DNA of 64,000 bases from F23-B02 sp963633225 (GCA_963633225.1 CAVGXR010000061.1:1-64000), one strand, 5' to 3'; counted from the first letter of the stretch, positions 8,549 to 16,671 are shown. Notes: generated from the sequence alone by a model not told the origin. Made by a program: numbers and translations.

Positions 8549-9574
8549 ATGAATAAAATTATCGGCAGGCAGACCCTGCGGCTTGAAAGGCCGCCGTGTA
8601 TCGCCTCCTTTGCCTCGGTGGCCGGTCAAAAGGAGGGCGAGGGTCCTATCGGCCATTGCTTTGATAAGATATGCCTCGACGCATATTTCGGCGAATGCTC
8701 GTGGGAAAGAGCCGAGAGCGCAATGATAAAGGAATGCTTCGAGCTGTGCTGCGATAAGCTCGGCATTCCGCCGCGTGAGCTGGATATGATATTCTCCGGC
8801 GACCTGCTGAACCAGTGCGTGGGCTCGGCTTTTGCGCTCAAGAACTCAGGCGTGCGGCACTTCGGCCTGTACGGCGCCTGCTCTACGATGGGCGAGGCGA
8901 TGAGTCTCGGTGCTATGGCCGTGGACGGCGGCTTTGCCGAACGTGTGTGCGCCGTTACGGGCTCGCACTTCTGCTCGTCCGAGCGGCAGTACCGCTTCCC
9001 GCTCGAGTACGGCGGTCAGCGCACTCCGACGGCGCAGTGGACGGTCACCGGCGCAGGGGCACTGATATTGCAGCGCGGCGGAAACGGCCCGTATGTGACC
9101 TGTCTCACACCGGGCAGGATAGTCGATGCCGGCATAACGGATGCAAGCAACATGGGCAGCGCCATGGCTCCCGCAGCATACGAGACGCTCAAGGCGCATT
9201 TTGCCGACACCGGCAGAGCGCCGGACTATTACGACATGATAGTCACCGGCGACCTCGGCGCTGTCGGACATGATACGCTCGAGGAGCTTTTCAGGCGCGA
9301 CGGCGTGAAGCTCGGCAAATTTTACACCGACTGCGGCGTTCTCATTTTCGACCGTGAGCGGCAGGATGTTCACGCGGGCGGCTCCGGCTGCGGCTGCTCG
9401 GCCTCGGTGTTCTGCTCGCTGATACTGCGCGGCTTTTCCGAGGGCAAGTGGGAGCGGGTGCTGTTTGCTCCGACGGGTGCGCTGATGTCGCCGACGAGCA
9501 CGCAGCAGGGTCGGAGCATCCCCGGCATATGCCACGCACTTTCCATAGAAAAAGCGCCGCCGGAGCGGAGGTAG
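8549..9574 (+). CDS. spoVAD: Stage V sporulation protein AD
   Basis: Component of the SpoVA channel that loads dipicolinic acid into the forespore and releases it in germination; SpoVAD binds dipicolinate in Bacillus subtilis. The 341-residue protein is of normal length and has the thiolase-like fold of the family, with the stretches FSGDLLNQCVGSAFALKNSG (about 91-110) and YGACSTMGEAMSLGAMAVDG (about 113-132). The ribosome site is weak (GGTGAT). spoVAE follows four bases after its stop. The usual partner spoVAC is not upstream: a terminator and an unrelated acyltransferase stand there. Confidence 0.95.
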   Translation: MNKIIGRQTLRLERPPCIASFASVAGQKEGEGPIGHCFDKICLDAYFGECSWERAESAMIKECFELCCDKLGIPPRELDMIFSGDLLNQCVGSAFALKNSGVRHFGLYGACSTMGEAMSLGAMAVDGGFAERVCAVTGSHFCSSERQYRFPLEYGGQRTPTAQWTVTGAGALILQRGGNGPYVTCLTPGRIVDAGITDASNMGSAMAPAAYETLKAHFADTGRAPDYYDMIVTGDLGAVGHDTLEELFRRDGVKLGKFYTDCGVLIFDRERQDVHAGGSGCGCSASVFCSLILRGFSEGKWERVLFAPTGALMSPTSTQQGRSIPGICHALSIEKAPPERR

Positions 9575-9578
9575 AAGC

Positions 9579-9941
9579 ATGTTAATTGAATATCTCAAGG
9601 CTTTTGCCGTGGGCGGTGCGCTGTGCGCCATAGGCCAGCTGCTTATTGACAGGACGAAGCTCACACCGGCGCGGATACTGACCGTGTACGTTGTGGCGGG
9701 GCTCATCCTCGAGGCTGCGGGCTTGTACCCGCCGCTTGCGGAATGGGCCGGTGCCGGAGCGTCCGTACCGCTGACGGGCTTCGGCTCTGCTCTTGCAGCA
9801 GGCGTAAAAAAAGCGGTCTGCGAAAAGGGCGTTCTCGGCGCGTTCACCGGCGGCTTCACTGCCGCGTCAGCAGGCATCTGTGCCGCCGTGTTCTTCGGCA
9901 TAATCGCTGCACTGCTGTTTAAGCCGAAGGAAAAGAAATAG
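9579..9941 (+). CDS. spoVAE: Stage V sporulation protein AE
   Basis: Small membrane protein of the SpoVA dipicolinate channel. It has 120 residues and about four hydrophobic helices, opening MLIEYLKAFAVGGALCAIGQ, the standard start of SpoVAE (SpoVAEb). The glycine-rich GFGSALAAGVKKAVCEKGVL segment near residue 67 and the Lys-rich C-terminus agree with the family. The ribosome site GGAGGT overlaps the end of spoVAD, so the two are cotranscribed. A strong hairpin follows at 9946-9974. Confidence 0.93.
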   Translation: MLIEYLKAFAVGGALCAIGQLLIDRTKLTPARILTVYVVAGLILEAAGLYPPLAEWAGAGASVPLTGFGSALAAGVKKAVCEKGVLGAFTGGFTAASAGICAAVFFGIIAALLFKPKEKK

Positions 9942-9945
9942 TCTC

Positions 9946-9974
9946 AGCCGAGCAGTTGGAAGAACTGCTCGGCT
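9946..9974. terminator. Hairpin terminator between convergent genes
   Basis: Perfect 12-base arms (9946-9957 and 9963-9974) with a 5-base loop. On the minus strand it is followed by a T/C-rich stretch, on the plus strand by TGTTGTT. It probably ends both spoVAE and the HAD phosphatase gene. Confidence 0.75.
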
Positions 9975-9991
9975 GTTGTTGGGATATAGTT

Positions 9992-10828
9992 TCAAACATT
10001 CCGAAGAATATTATGAAGCTCGTGCACGTCTGCAAGCGTGTAGTCGGGCTGACGCTCGGCAGCGTCGGCCATTTCCTTCGTTGTCTCGCCGGAGAGGACG
10101 AGCACGGAAACGCTTCCCGCATTCTGTGCAACGGCAATATCGGTGTACAACCTGTCGCCTACGGCGCAGATCCTTTCATTTGCTATGCCGGTCATCTCGG
10201 AGATAACGTCGATCATATTGCGGTTGGGCTTGCCTATATAGTTTGGCTTTACGCCGCTGGAGGCCGTGAGCAGGGCGCATATGCTGCCGCAGTCGGGCAG
10301 CACCTCGTCATGCGGCATCGGGCACACCCAGTCGGGATTTGCTGCGATAAACTCCGCGCCGCGGCGCAGGAAGTGACATGCCCTGTCGAGCTTTTCATAC
10401 ACGAGCTCGGTGTCGAAGCCCTGCACCACAACGTCAACGCTGTCGGCATCCGTGTGGCCGTTTTCGTCGTTTACGAGCTTTATGCCGTAGCTTACAAGCT
10501 CGCGGTAGAAGGCCCTCGTACCGGCAAGATAGACCTTTGCACCAGGGTGTCTCTGATTAAGATACATACCGGTCGCCATGCCGGAGGTGAAAACATTTTC
10601 CGATTCGCAGGGAAAGCCGAGACGGCGAAGTCTTGTGATATAGTCCTCTCCGGCGCGGGAGGAGTTATTCGTCAGATATATGTATTTCTTCCCGAGCGAC
10701 GGCAGATCCTCCATCAGCTCTATCGCGCCCTCATAGACATTGTCGCCGAGGTAGAGCGTTCCGTCCATATCGAAAAGAAAAAGCTCGGTATTTTTAAGTT
10801 TGTCGTAATTCATAAGCGTCTGCCTCAT
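9992..10828 (-). CDS. HAD-superfamily phosphatase, NagD/AraL-like (subclass IIA)
   Basis: 278 residues. Motif I is DMDGTLYLGD (nucleophile Asp20, acid/base Asp22), motif II is LTNNSS near 52, the subclass IIA cap fills about residues 80-190, and motif III/IV is GKPN near 205 with GDRLYTDI near 230. It dephosphorylates a small phosphometabolite. The ATG overlaps the TGA of the glycerol-1-phosphate dehydrogenase gene (ATGA at 10825-10828), so the two are coupled. In Bacillus subtilis araL (a NagD-type phosphatase) likewise neighbours araM. A glycerol-1-phosphate or other triose-phosphate substrate is an inference from this pairing. Confidence 0.88.
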   Translation of the reverse strand: MRQTLMNYDKLKNTELFLFDMDGTLYLGDNVYEGAIELMEDLPSLGKKYIYLTNNSSRAGEDYITRLRRLGFPCESENVFTSGMATGMYLNQRHPGAKVYLAGTRAFYRELVSYGIKLVNDENGHTDADSVDVVVQGFDTELVYEKLDRACHFLRRGAEFIAANPDWVCPMPHDEVLPDCGSICALLTASSGVKPNYIGKPNRNMIDVISEMTGIANERICAVGDRLYTDIAVAQNAGSVSVLVLSGETTKEMADAAERQPDYTLADVHELHNILRNV

Positions 10829-12060
10829 TTTATAAGTCTGGTCATTCTTGCGAAGGTCAGTCTGTTGCGTATCGCCGATGAGATATCGAGAAAGTCGTCC
10901 CTGACGCTTTCGTCGATCTCAAGCTCTGCAAGAGAATGCTTTGCGCCGATCTTCGTGTAGAGGTCAATGAGCTCCTCCGCGGTCGGGATAGCTGCGATTA
11001 TATCGCGTATCTCCTGCCAGTGGAGCTTTATGCTCTCAGGCTCAAAGCCCTTGAGAACATCGTTTTCGTTTTCCTTGAGTATGCCGCCGGCCAGAGCGCC
11101 GAACTCCTCGCGCACCCAAGCCTCGTCCAGCGGTCGGAATGGCTTTACCTCGATGCTCCCGCGCTTTGCATACTCGTGATATGCGTGTGCGCACATGATC
11201 GTACCAACGCCGACGCACTCGCCGTGCATACCGTGGGCGTGCTCAAAGCCCTTGGGCTTCATCTCGACCAGATGTGCAACAAGGTGCTCTGCGCCGGAGG
11301 CTGCGCGGCTGTTGGAAAGTATCTGCATCGTCAGACCAGACAGCATCTGTGTGTATGCCATGGCCTCATAATCCGGCTCTCTGCCCTCTGCCAGCTCCCG
11401 GGCGCAGCGCGCCATGATATCCAGAGCCTCCTGCGCCATTCCGCAGACCCTATCGCAGAAATATTCGCCCGAGACAAGATGCGCGATCTTCCAGTCTGCT
11501 ATGGAGATGTACTTTGCCAGAATATCCTGAACGCCCGCAATGGTGAGGAACCTCGGTGCGCCCGAGACGATATTCATATCGCAGATTACGGCATCAGCCG
11601 CCTGCATTGGTATTGATTTCTTCTGGCCGTCTATTATGATCGAGCAGATATCGGCAGTGAAGCCGTCGGACGATACGATGGTCGGGACGGCGACGAAGGG
11701 TATGCCGAGCTTGTACGCGCTGTAGCGGGCAAAGTCCATGAGAGTGCCGCCTCCGACAGTGACGATGTAGTCGGGTCTGCGCTCGAACAGCTTCATCATG
11801 TCCTCTATCATGCCCTTCTCGCTGTGCAGTCCCTCGGCCTTCAGAACGATCTCCTGATCGGCGGGAACGTGGGTAACCGACGGCAGATTATATGTGTTCG
11901 TATCGTATATGACAGTGCGGAAGCCGCTCAGCCCGCAGTCATCCATGTATTTATCGAAATTTTTCAGTGCACCGTACTCGCAGACGACGAGTCTTGTGCG
12001 CAGCTCGTGGTCGCGTCCGCATTCGCAGGCACCCGTGTATTTTGTGCAGTCCAGGATCAT
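10825..12060 (-). CDS. araM: sn-glycerol-1-phosphate dehydrogenase, AraM/EgsA family
   Basis: 411 residues of the iron/nickel-dependent alcohol dehydrogenase superfamily, in which AraM reduces dihydroxyacetone phosphate to sn-glycerol-1-phosphate. The nucleotide site is VGGGTLMDFARYSAYKLGIP (102-121). Likely metal ligands are Asp179 (GVQDILAKY), His259 (GAEHLVAH) and a His in HAHGMHGE (274-279). The TIVSSDGFTADICS signature at 127-140 is typical of the G1P enzyme. It lies in the glycerol cluster behind glpK and glpF and is coupled to a HAD phosphatase, suggesting interconversion of DHAP, G1P and glycerol. The Cys-rich start (CTKYTGACECG) is also seen in AraM proteins. Confidence 0.88.
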   Translation of the reverse strand: MILDCTKYTGACECGRDHELRTRLVVCEYGALKNFDKYMDDCGLSGFRTVIYDTNTYNLPSVTHVPADQEIVLKAEGLHSEKGMIEDMMKLFERRPDYIVTVGGGTLMDFARYSAYKLGIPFVAVPTIVSSDGFTADICSIIIDGQKKSIPMQAADAVICDMNIVSGAPRFLTIAGVQDILAKYISIADWKIAHLVSGEYFCDRVCGMAQEALDIMARCARELAEGREPDYEAMAYTQMLSGLTMQILSNSRAASGAEHLVAHLVEMKPKGFEHAHGMHGECVGVGTIMCAHAYHEYAKRGSIEVKPFRPLDEAWVREEFGALAGGILKENENDVLKGFEPESIKLHWQEIRDIIAAIPTAEELIDLYTKIGAKHSLAELEIDESVRDDFLDISSAIRNRLTFARMTRLIK

Positions 12061-12087
12061 TTTATTTTACCTCCGTTATAAATTTCA

Positions 12088-12143
12088 AGGTCAGAAAACA
12101 GCGAACAGCGGTCTTGTTGAACGACCCTGTTCGCTGCTGACCT
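12088..12143 (-). terminator. Long hairpin between glpF and the G1P dehydrogenase gene
   Basis: Nested arms: AGGTCAG/CTGACCT (12088-12094, 12137-12143), then 10-base arms CAGCGAACAG/CTGTTCGCTG (12099-12108, 12127-12136) and an inner GGTC/GACC. On the minus strand it is followed by TGAAATTT, so termination would be partial at best. It may set a lower level of the two distal genes or stabilise the glpKF message. Confidence 0.55.
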
Positions 12144-12152
12144 AAGTCACCC

Positions 12153-12180
12153 CGGAAAGCTGCCCGAGGGCAGCTCCCGC
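12153..12180 (-). repeat. Second intergenic hairpin in the glycerol operon
   Basis: Perfect 8-base arms AGCTGCCC/GGGCAGCT at 12158-12165 and 12168-12175 with a two-base centre, extended by CGGG/CCCG pairs. It lies between the glpF stop and the longer hairpin at 12088-12143. No T-run follows. Confidence 0.45.
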
Positions 12181-12211
12181 GAGGTGAAAGCATGAGGAGA
12201 TGATCGTCTGA

Positions 12212-12925
12212 TTACCAAGGGATCACAGCATACAGTCCTGCTGCGGCCAGAGCGCCGATGATAGGTCCGAATACGGGAACAACGAGGCCGTACTTGAAGT
12301 TGCTGTCGCACTTGCCCTTGATGGGGAGAACCGCATGAGCCACACGGGGAGCAAGGTCACGGGCGGGGTTCATTGCGTAGCCGGTCAGACCGCCGAGGCT
12401 CATGCCGCAGGCCACGATGATGCCGAACACCAGAAGCTTGCCGGTGCCTGCATCGAGGCCGGGAACCTGATTCATGCCAAGGATGGCAAATACGAGCACG
12501 AAGGTGGCGACAGCCTCGGCAAAGAGGTTGCGGCCTGTGTTGGGGACAGAGGGAGCGGTGCAGAAAACGCCGCGCTTGGTCGGGCCGTCCTCGGTGGCAT
12601 CAAACTGATCCTTGAACAGCAGGTATACGATAACTGCGCCGACAAAGCCGCCGAGCATCTGAGCTACTATGTAGCCGGGAACCATTGCCCAGTCGAAGAA
12701 GCCGCCTGCTGCCAGTGCAATGGTGAGCGCGGGGTTGAAGCTTGCGCCGGATGCATTGCCGAATATGAACGCGGGAACCATGACCGCAAGGCCCCATGCC
12801 AGCGTGATCTGAATGGCGCCTGCGCCCTTCATGCCGGACTTGTTTAAGTTTACGTTTGCAACGACGCCGTCGCCCAGAAGAATGAGCATTGCGGTGCCGA
12901 CAAATTCAGCTATATACGGTAACAT
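12212..12925 (-). CDS. glpF: Glycerol uptake facilitator (aquaglyceroporin)
   Basis: 237 residues, six transmembrane helices and both aquaporin half-helix motifs: SFNPALTIAL (first NPA, near 63) and GYAMNPARDLAPR (second NPA, near 184). The Asp in NPARD marks glycerol facilitators rather than water channels. It lies 50 bases downstream of glpK on the same strand, giving uptake followed by phosphorylation. AGGAGG-type ribosome site (GGAGGATAAATA) before the ATG. Confidence 0.95.
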   Translation of the reverse strand: MLPYIAEFVGTAMLILLGDGVVANVNLNKSGMKGAGAIQITLAWGLAVMVPAFIFGNASGASFNPALTIALAAGGFFDWAMVPGYIVAQMLGGFVGAVIVYLLFKDQFDATEDGPTKRGVFCTAPSVPNTGRNLFAEAVATFVLVFAILGMNQVPGLDAGTGKLLVFGIIVACGMSLGGLTGYAMNPARDLAPRVAHAVLPIKGKCDSNFKYGLVVPVFGPIIGALAAAGLYAVIPW

Positions 12926-12975
12926 TATTTATCCTCCGTTTTCTCTTGATATTTATTTCTGAGCAGGCATGAATC

Positions 12976-14475
12976 TTATTCCTCGTCCTTTGCCCAGCCG
13001 TAGGTGCACTTGACGGCCTTGTTCCAGCCGGCGACCTTCTTGTCGCGCTCTACGGGAGTGATCTCGGGTCCGAACACCTTGTCGATCGCCCAGTTGTTCA
13101 CGACATCCTGCTTGCTCTTCCAGTAGCCGACCGCAAGACCTGCGAGGTAGGCAGCGCCCATTGCGGTGGTCTCGACACAGACGGGACGGTTTACGGGAGC
13201 CTGAATGATATCTGACTGGATCTGCATCAGCAGGTCGTTTGCGGATGCGCCGCCATCGACCTTGAGAGCAGCGAGCTTGATGCCGGAGTCGGCCTCCATG
13301 GACTTGAGAACGTCGTAGGTCTGGTATGCCAGAGATTCCAGCGTTGCGCGGATGACATGATACTTGTTGACACCGCGGGTCAGGCCGACTATCGCGCCGC
13401 GTGCGTATGCGTCCCAGTGAGGAGCACCGAGGCCGGTGAAGGCGGGAACGACATAGCAGCCGTTGGTATCCTTGACCTTGTTGGCGAAATATTCAGAGTC
13501 GGGAGCCGAGTCAACGACCTTGAGCTGATCGCGCAGCCACTGGATAGCCGAGCCTGCGACGAATATCGAGCCCTCGAGTGCGTACTCGACCTTGCCGTCA
13601 ACACCCCATGCAATGGTGGTGACGAGGCCGTTTTTGGAGAATACGGGCTTCTCGCCGGTGTTCATAAGCATGAAGCAGCCTGTGCCGTAGGTGTTCTTTG
13701 CGTCGCCCGGAGTGAAGCAGGTCTGACCGAAAAGAGCTGCCTGCTGGTCACCGGCAGCGCCGGATATAGTAATAGGACCGCCGAAGAGATCTGCAACTGT
13801 CTCGCCGTAAACGCAGCTGGAGGGCTTTACCTCGGGCAGCATACAGGCCGGGATGCCGAGCTCTGCCATGATCTCCTCGTCCCACTTGAGGTCGATGATG
13901 TTAAACAGCATCGTGCGTGATGCGTTGGAATAATCGGTAACGTGTACCTTGCCGCCGGTGAGCTTCCAGATGAGCCAGGTCTCGACCGTGCCGAACAGCA
14001 GCTCGCCGTTTTCAGCCTTGGTGCGTGCGCCCGGTACGTTTTCGAGCATCCAGCGTATCTTCGTGCCGGAGAAGTAGGGGTCGATAACAAGGCCGGTCTT
14101 GGAGCGGTATACGTCAGTCAGTCCCTTTTCTCTGAGGCTGTCACAGTACTCTGCGGTGCGGCGGTCCTGCCACACTATTGCGTGGTGTATCGGCTCGCCG
14201 GTGGTCTTGTCCCATACGATGGTGGTCTCGCGCTGGTTGGTAATGCCTATCGCGGCAATGTCCTCCGCAGTCGCGCCGAGCTTTGCAAGAGCCTCGGAAG
14301 CTACGGAATACTGCGTGAGCCATATTTCGTTTGCGTCATGCTCGACCCAGCCCGGATTCGGGAAATACTGAGTGAACTCCTTCTGTGCGACACTGCATAT
14401 CTCACCCTTCAGGTTAAACAGTATGCAGCGGTTGCTGGTGGTGCCTGCGTCAAGCGCCATTATGTACTTTGCCAT
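12976..14475 (-). CDS. glpK: Glycerol kinase
   Basis: ATP-dependent kinase making sn-glycerol-3-phosphate. It has 499 residues, normal for the FGGY family. It opens MAKYIMALDAGTTSNRCILF, has the phosphate-binding DAGTTS loop at 9-14, and the FGGY signatures YGTGCFMLMNTGEKP (about 265) and the C-terminal GGASANDLLMQIQSDI (about 402). The ATG at 14475 was preferred over an in-frame start 24 bases earlier because it has AGGAGG at the right distance and matches the family N-terminus. Upstream is a TTTACA-N12-TGTAAA repeat shared with the nearby TetR-family regulator gene. Confidence 0.97.
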   Translation of the reverse strand: MAKYIMALDAGTTSNRCILFNLKGEICSVAQKEFTQYFPNPGWVEHDANEIWLTQYSVASEALAKLGATAEDIAAIGITNQRETTIVWDKTTGEPIHHAIVWQDRRTAEYCDSLREKGLTDVYRSKTGLVIDPYFSGTKIRWMLENVPGARTKAENGELLFGTVETWLIWKLTGGKVHVTDYSNASRTMLFNIIDLKWDEEIMAELGIPACMLPEVKPSSCVYGETVADLFGGPITISGAAGDQQAALFGQTCFTPGDAKNTYGTGCFMLMNTGEKPVFSKNGLVTTIAWGVDGKVEYALEGSIFVAGSAIQWLRDQLKVVDSAPDSEYFANKVKDTNGCYVVPAFTGLGAPHWDAYARGAIVGLTRGVNKYHVIRATLESLAYQTYDVLKSMEADSGIKLAALKVDGGASANDLLMQIQSDIIQAPVNRPVCVETTAMGAAYLAGLAVGYWKSKQDVVNNWAIDKVFGPEITPVERDKKVAGWNKAVKCTYGWAKDEE

Positions 14476-14632
14476 GCTTAAATTCCTCCTGTCTTTCACG
14501 TCTCGTTTTTTCTTACGATCGAGCCGGCGTGTTTTTTTGCTGCCGGCTCCTCATGCACAAAATTATGCACGATGTGGGAAAATATTTCACTTGTCATGCA
14601 AAGGCATTTGTAAAGTACCGTGCGTTTGAACG

Positions 14633-14658
14633 CTTTACATTGTCATATCGTTGTAAAC
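14633..14658. promoter_or_regulatory. Candidate operator upstream of glpK (TTTACA-N12-TGTAAA)
   Basis: TTTACA at 14634-14639 and TGTAAA at 14652-14657, exactly 12 bases apart. The same arms and spacing occur at 15465-15488, upstream of the TetR-family regulator gene. A further TGTAAAG at 14609-14615 faces the CTTTACA at 14633-14639. Probably the binding site of that regulator. Confidence 0.6.
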
Positions 14659-14740
14659 TTTGACAAATTATCATCGTTTTCGAGCGCATTATCAAGCAAT
14701 ATTCACATGAATATATTGCGCATATATGTATACATAGGAA

Positions 14741-14772
14741 AAAACCGAGCAGTTTTAAAACTGCTCGGTTTT
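14741..14772. terminator. Bidirectional terminator after the TetR-family gene
   Basis: Perfect 16-base arms (14741-14756 and 14757-14772) flanked by A-run and T-run. It ends the minus-strand regulator gene and shields the glpK control region. Confidence 0.88.
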
Positions 14773-14818
14773 TATGCGTAATGGGATTTATTGTACTGTG
14801 GTTTTGCGGTACGGAGCA

Positions 14819-15358
14819 TCATGCATCGCCGGGATGCCGGCACATTGACAGCATTGCCGTCAGCCGTTTGTAGCTCTGCTCGATATCTATGTCCGCACGC
14901 TGAGTCGTAAGCTTCAGCAGATGCGAACACAGCATCTTTTCAATGAGGCCAAGCGCATACAGCTCATCCTCACCGAAATCCTCAGGCGGCTGCGGCGAGC
15001 CGAATATGTGGGTGCACACATATGGATGCGACACGGGTATGCAGTGGAGTATAACGGTATCGTAGCCGATGGCCTTGACAGCCTTTCTGTAAAAGCAATG
15101 GTCGCGCTGGATCTCACTGAGCACATCCATGATCCACTGAACGCAGCTTTTATCCGGATTATATTTCATCAGGTCTCTGAAGTGATACTGAACATCCCAT
15201 TCGAGCACCGAATAAACATCCTGAAAATGATAATAAAAACCCTGCCGAGTGATCTCCGTCTTATCGACGAGCTGCTTAACCGTTATTTTCTGTATCGGGG
15301 TTGTCGCCATAAGCTCCCTGAGCGCATCGGCGATCTTTCTTTTTGTTCCTCTGCTCAT
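14819..15358 (-). CDS. TetR/AcrR-family regulator, DhaS-like
   Basis: 179 residues. The N-terminal helix-turn-helix is KKITVKQLVDKTEITRQGFY-like (residues about 20-45), with FYYHFQDVYSVLEWDV following, as in regulators of dihydroxyacetone kinase operons (DhaS). The C-terminal ligand domain is divergent. The ATG at 15358 has AGGAGGGG before it; a longer frame upstream has no ribosome site. The inverted repeat TTTACA-N12-TGTAAA occurs both upstream of this gene and upstream of glpK, so it probably controls itself and the glycerol operon, perhaps in response to dihydroxyacetone or a glycerol phosphate (inference). Confidence 0.8.
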   Translation of the reverse strand: MSRGTKRKIADALRELMATTPIQKITVKQLVDKTEITRQGFYYHFQDVYSVLEWDVQYHFRDLMKYNPDKSCVQWIMDVLSEIQRDHCFYRKAVKAIGYDTVILHCIPVSHPYVCTHIFGSPQPPEDFGEDELYALGLIEKMLCSHLLKLTTQRADIDIEQSYKRLTAMLSMCRHPGDA

Positions 15359-15407
15359 TCTTCCCCTCCTGACGACTATGAGCAAGGCAGCATATTTCTT
15401 TGCGCTT

Positions 15408-15436
15408 ATTATAATAAAAGTTAGCAGTCGTAACAA
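15408..15436 (-). promoter_or_regulatory. Promoter of the TetR-family regulator gene
   Basis: Reading on the minus strand, TTGTTA (15431-15436) and TATAAT (15408-15413) with a 17-base spacer, about 50 bases before the ATG. The proposed operator lies 28 bases upstream of the -35 box. Confidence 0.65.
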
Positions 15437-15463
15437 CAATAATTAAATACTTGTCAGTGAAAA

Positions 15464-15489
15464 CTTTACATATACCGCATATTGTAAAG
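15464..15489. promoter_or_regulatory. Candidate operator upstream of the regulator gene (TTTACA-N12-TGTAAA)
   Basis: CTTTACA at 15464-15470 and TGTAAAG at 15483-15489, 12 bases between the TTTACA and TGTAAA arms; ATA/TAT inside the spacer extends the symmetry. Same architecture as 14634-14657 upstream of glpK. Confidence 0.6.
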
Positions 15490-15542
15490 CGGAGCTTCAG
15501 AGATAATTTCCTGAAATTATCATTTTTCGGCAGTGAATAAAA

Positions 15543-15574
15543 AAACCTTTGAGCCGTGATCGACTCAAAGGTTT
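15543..15574 (-). terminator. Intrinsic terminator of galE
   Basis: Arms AACCTTTGAG/CTCAAAGGTT around an 11-base loop, followed on the minus strand by TTTTTATT. It comes after a first hairpin at 15577-15610. Confidence 0.85.
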
Positions 15575-15576
15575 GT

Positions 15577-15610
15577 TAAGCTGACAGGGTTCGGTTCCTG
15601 TCAGCTTAAA
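15577..15610 (-). terminator. First hairpin downstream of galE
   Basis: Perfect 13-base arms TTAAGCTGACAGG/CCTGTCAGCTTAA with an 8-base loop, six bases after the galE stop. No T-run of its own; it stacks with the terminator just beyond it. Confidence 0.6.
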
Positions 15611-15616
15611 TTATCG

Positions 15617-16630
15617 TTATCTGTATCCGTTCGGGTTCAGGGTCTGCCAGTGCCACGAGTCGCGGCACATGTCCTCGACATTGTACTGCGCTTTCCAGCC
15701 GAGCTCGCGGCGGCTTTTCTCCGGCGAGCAGTAGCACTCGTCGATATCGCCCGCCCTGCGGCCTACTATCTTATACGGAATACTCAGACCGTTTGCCTTT
15801 TCAAAGGCGTGTACAAGCTCGAGCACGCTGCAGCCCCTGCCGGTGCCGAGGTTGAATATAAGCTCGCCGGAATGCTTATTCATATAAGCTATTGCCGCAA
15901 CGTGGCCTCGGGCAAGGTCAACAACATGTATATAGTCGCGCACGCCCGTGCCGTCCGGGGTGTTGTAATCGTCGCCGAAAACGCGCAGATACTCGAATCT
16001 GCCGATAGCTGTCTGCGAGATATACGGCATGAGGTTGTTCGGGATGCCCTTGGGATCCTCGCCGATAAGTCCGCTGGGGTGTGCGCCGACGGGGTTGAAG
16101 TAGCGCAGGAGCGCAACGCTCCATGTGGGGTCTGCCCTGACATAGTCGCGCAGTATCTGCTCGCACATATACTTCGTCCAGCCATAGGGATTTGTGCATT
16201 TGCCGGTGCGCGAGGTCTCGTACAGCGGCATATCGTTATCCGAGGAGTACACCGTTGCCGAGGATGAGAAGATGATCTTTTTCACCTTGTGCGCACGCAT
16301 CGCCTCGCACAGGGTTATGGTCGAGCCGAGGTTGTTGTCATAGTATTCAAGCGGCTTTTCGACCGATTCGCCGACCGCCTTCAGTCCCGCAAAATGTATA
16401 ACGCAGTCGATATCGTGAGCAGAGAATATCTCGTCGAGCTTTTTCCTGTCGCGCACGTCGGCCTTATAGAAGCTGAGGCTCCTGCCCGTTATCTCCTCGA
16501 TGCGCTCCTTTGCCTTCTCGCTGCTGTTAACGAGATTATCTATAACGACGACCTTCATGCCGCGCTCGAGCAGCTCCACGCAGGTGTGGCTGCCGATATA
16601 GCCCATGCCGCCCGTGACCAGAACCGTCAT
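15617..16630 (-). CDS. galE: UDP-glucose 4-epimerase
   Basis: Interconverts UDP-glucose and UDP-galactose. It has 337 residues of the extended short-chain dehydrogenase family: NAD site GGMGYIGSH near residues 7-15, catalytic Ser/Thr in SSSATVY (about 120-126) and YGWTKYMCE giving Tyr-X3-Lys near 147-151. The ATG at 16630 was chosen because AAGGAG lies 8 bases upstream; two in-frame starts closer to that site are too near. The gene is single, with two hairpins downstream. It could serve galactose use together with the alpha-galactosidase at 38-40 kb, or cell-surface sugar synthesis. Confidence 0.96.
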   Translation of the reverse strand: MTVLVTGGMGYIGSHTCVELLERGMKVVVIDNLVNSSEKAKERIEEITGRSLSFYKADVRDRKKLDEIFSAHDIDCVIHFAGLKAVGESVEKPLEYYDNNLGSTITLCEAMRAHKVKKIIFSSSATVYSSDNDMPLYETSRTGKCTNPYGWTKYMCEQILRDYVRADPTWSVALLRYFNPVGAHPSGLIGEDPKGIPNNLMPYISQTAIGRFEYLRVFGDDYNTPDGTGVRDYIHVVDLARGHVAAIAYMNKHSGELIFNLGTGRGCSVLELVHAFEKANGLSIPYKIVGRRAGDIDECYCSPEKSRRELGWKAQYNVEDMCRDSWHWQTLNPNGYR

Positions 16631-16671
16631 GTTCATCACTCCTTCAAGCCAATATTAGTATATAATGCAGA

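Larger units (their letters stand above)
14476..14818. other. Regulatory region upstream of glpK
   Basis: 343 bases without a gene. It contains a leader hairpin (8-base arms GAGCCGGC/GCCGGCTC, 14521-14528 and 14542-14549) inside the glpK 5' region, an everted pair of TGTAAA/TTTACA half sites (14609-14639), the proposed operator 14633-14658, and the terminator of the regulator gene at 14741-14772. No clear -35/-10 pair could be placed for glpK. Confidence 0.55.

Noticed and set aside
14521..14549. GlpP-type antiterminator/terminator before glpK
   Set aside because: The hairpin lacks a following T-run on the minus strand, and no alternative antiterminator fold was seen; it is noted only as a leader hairpin.
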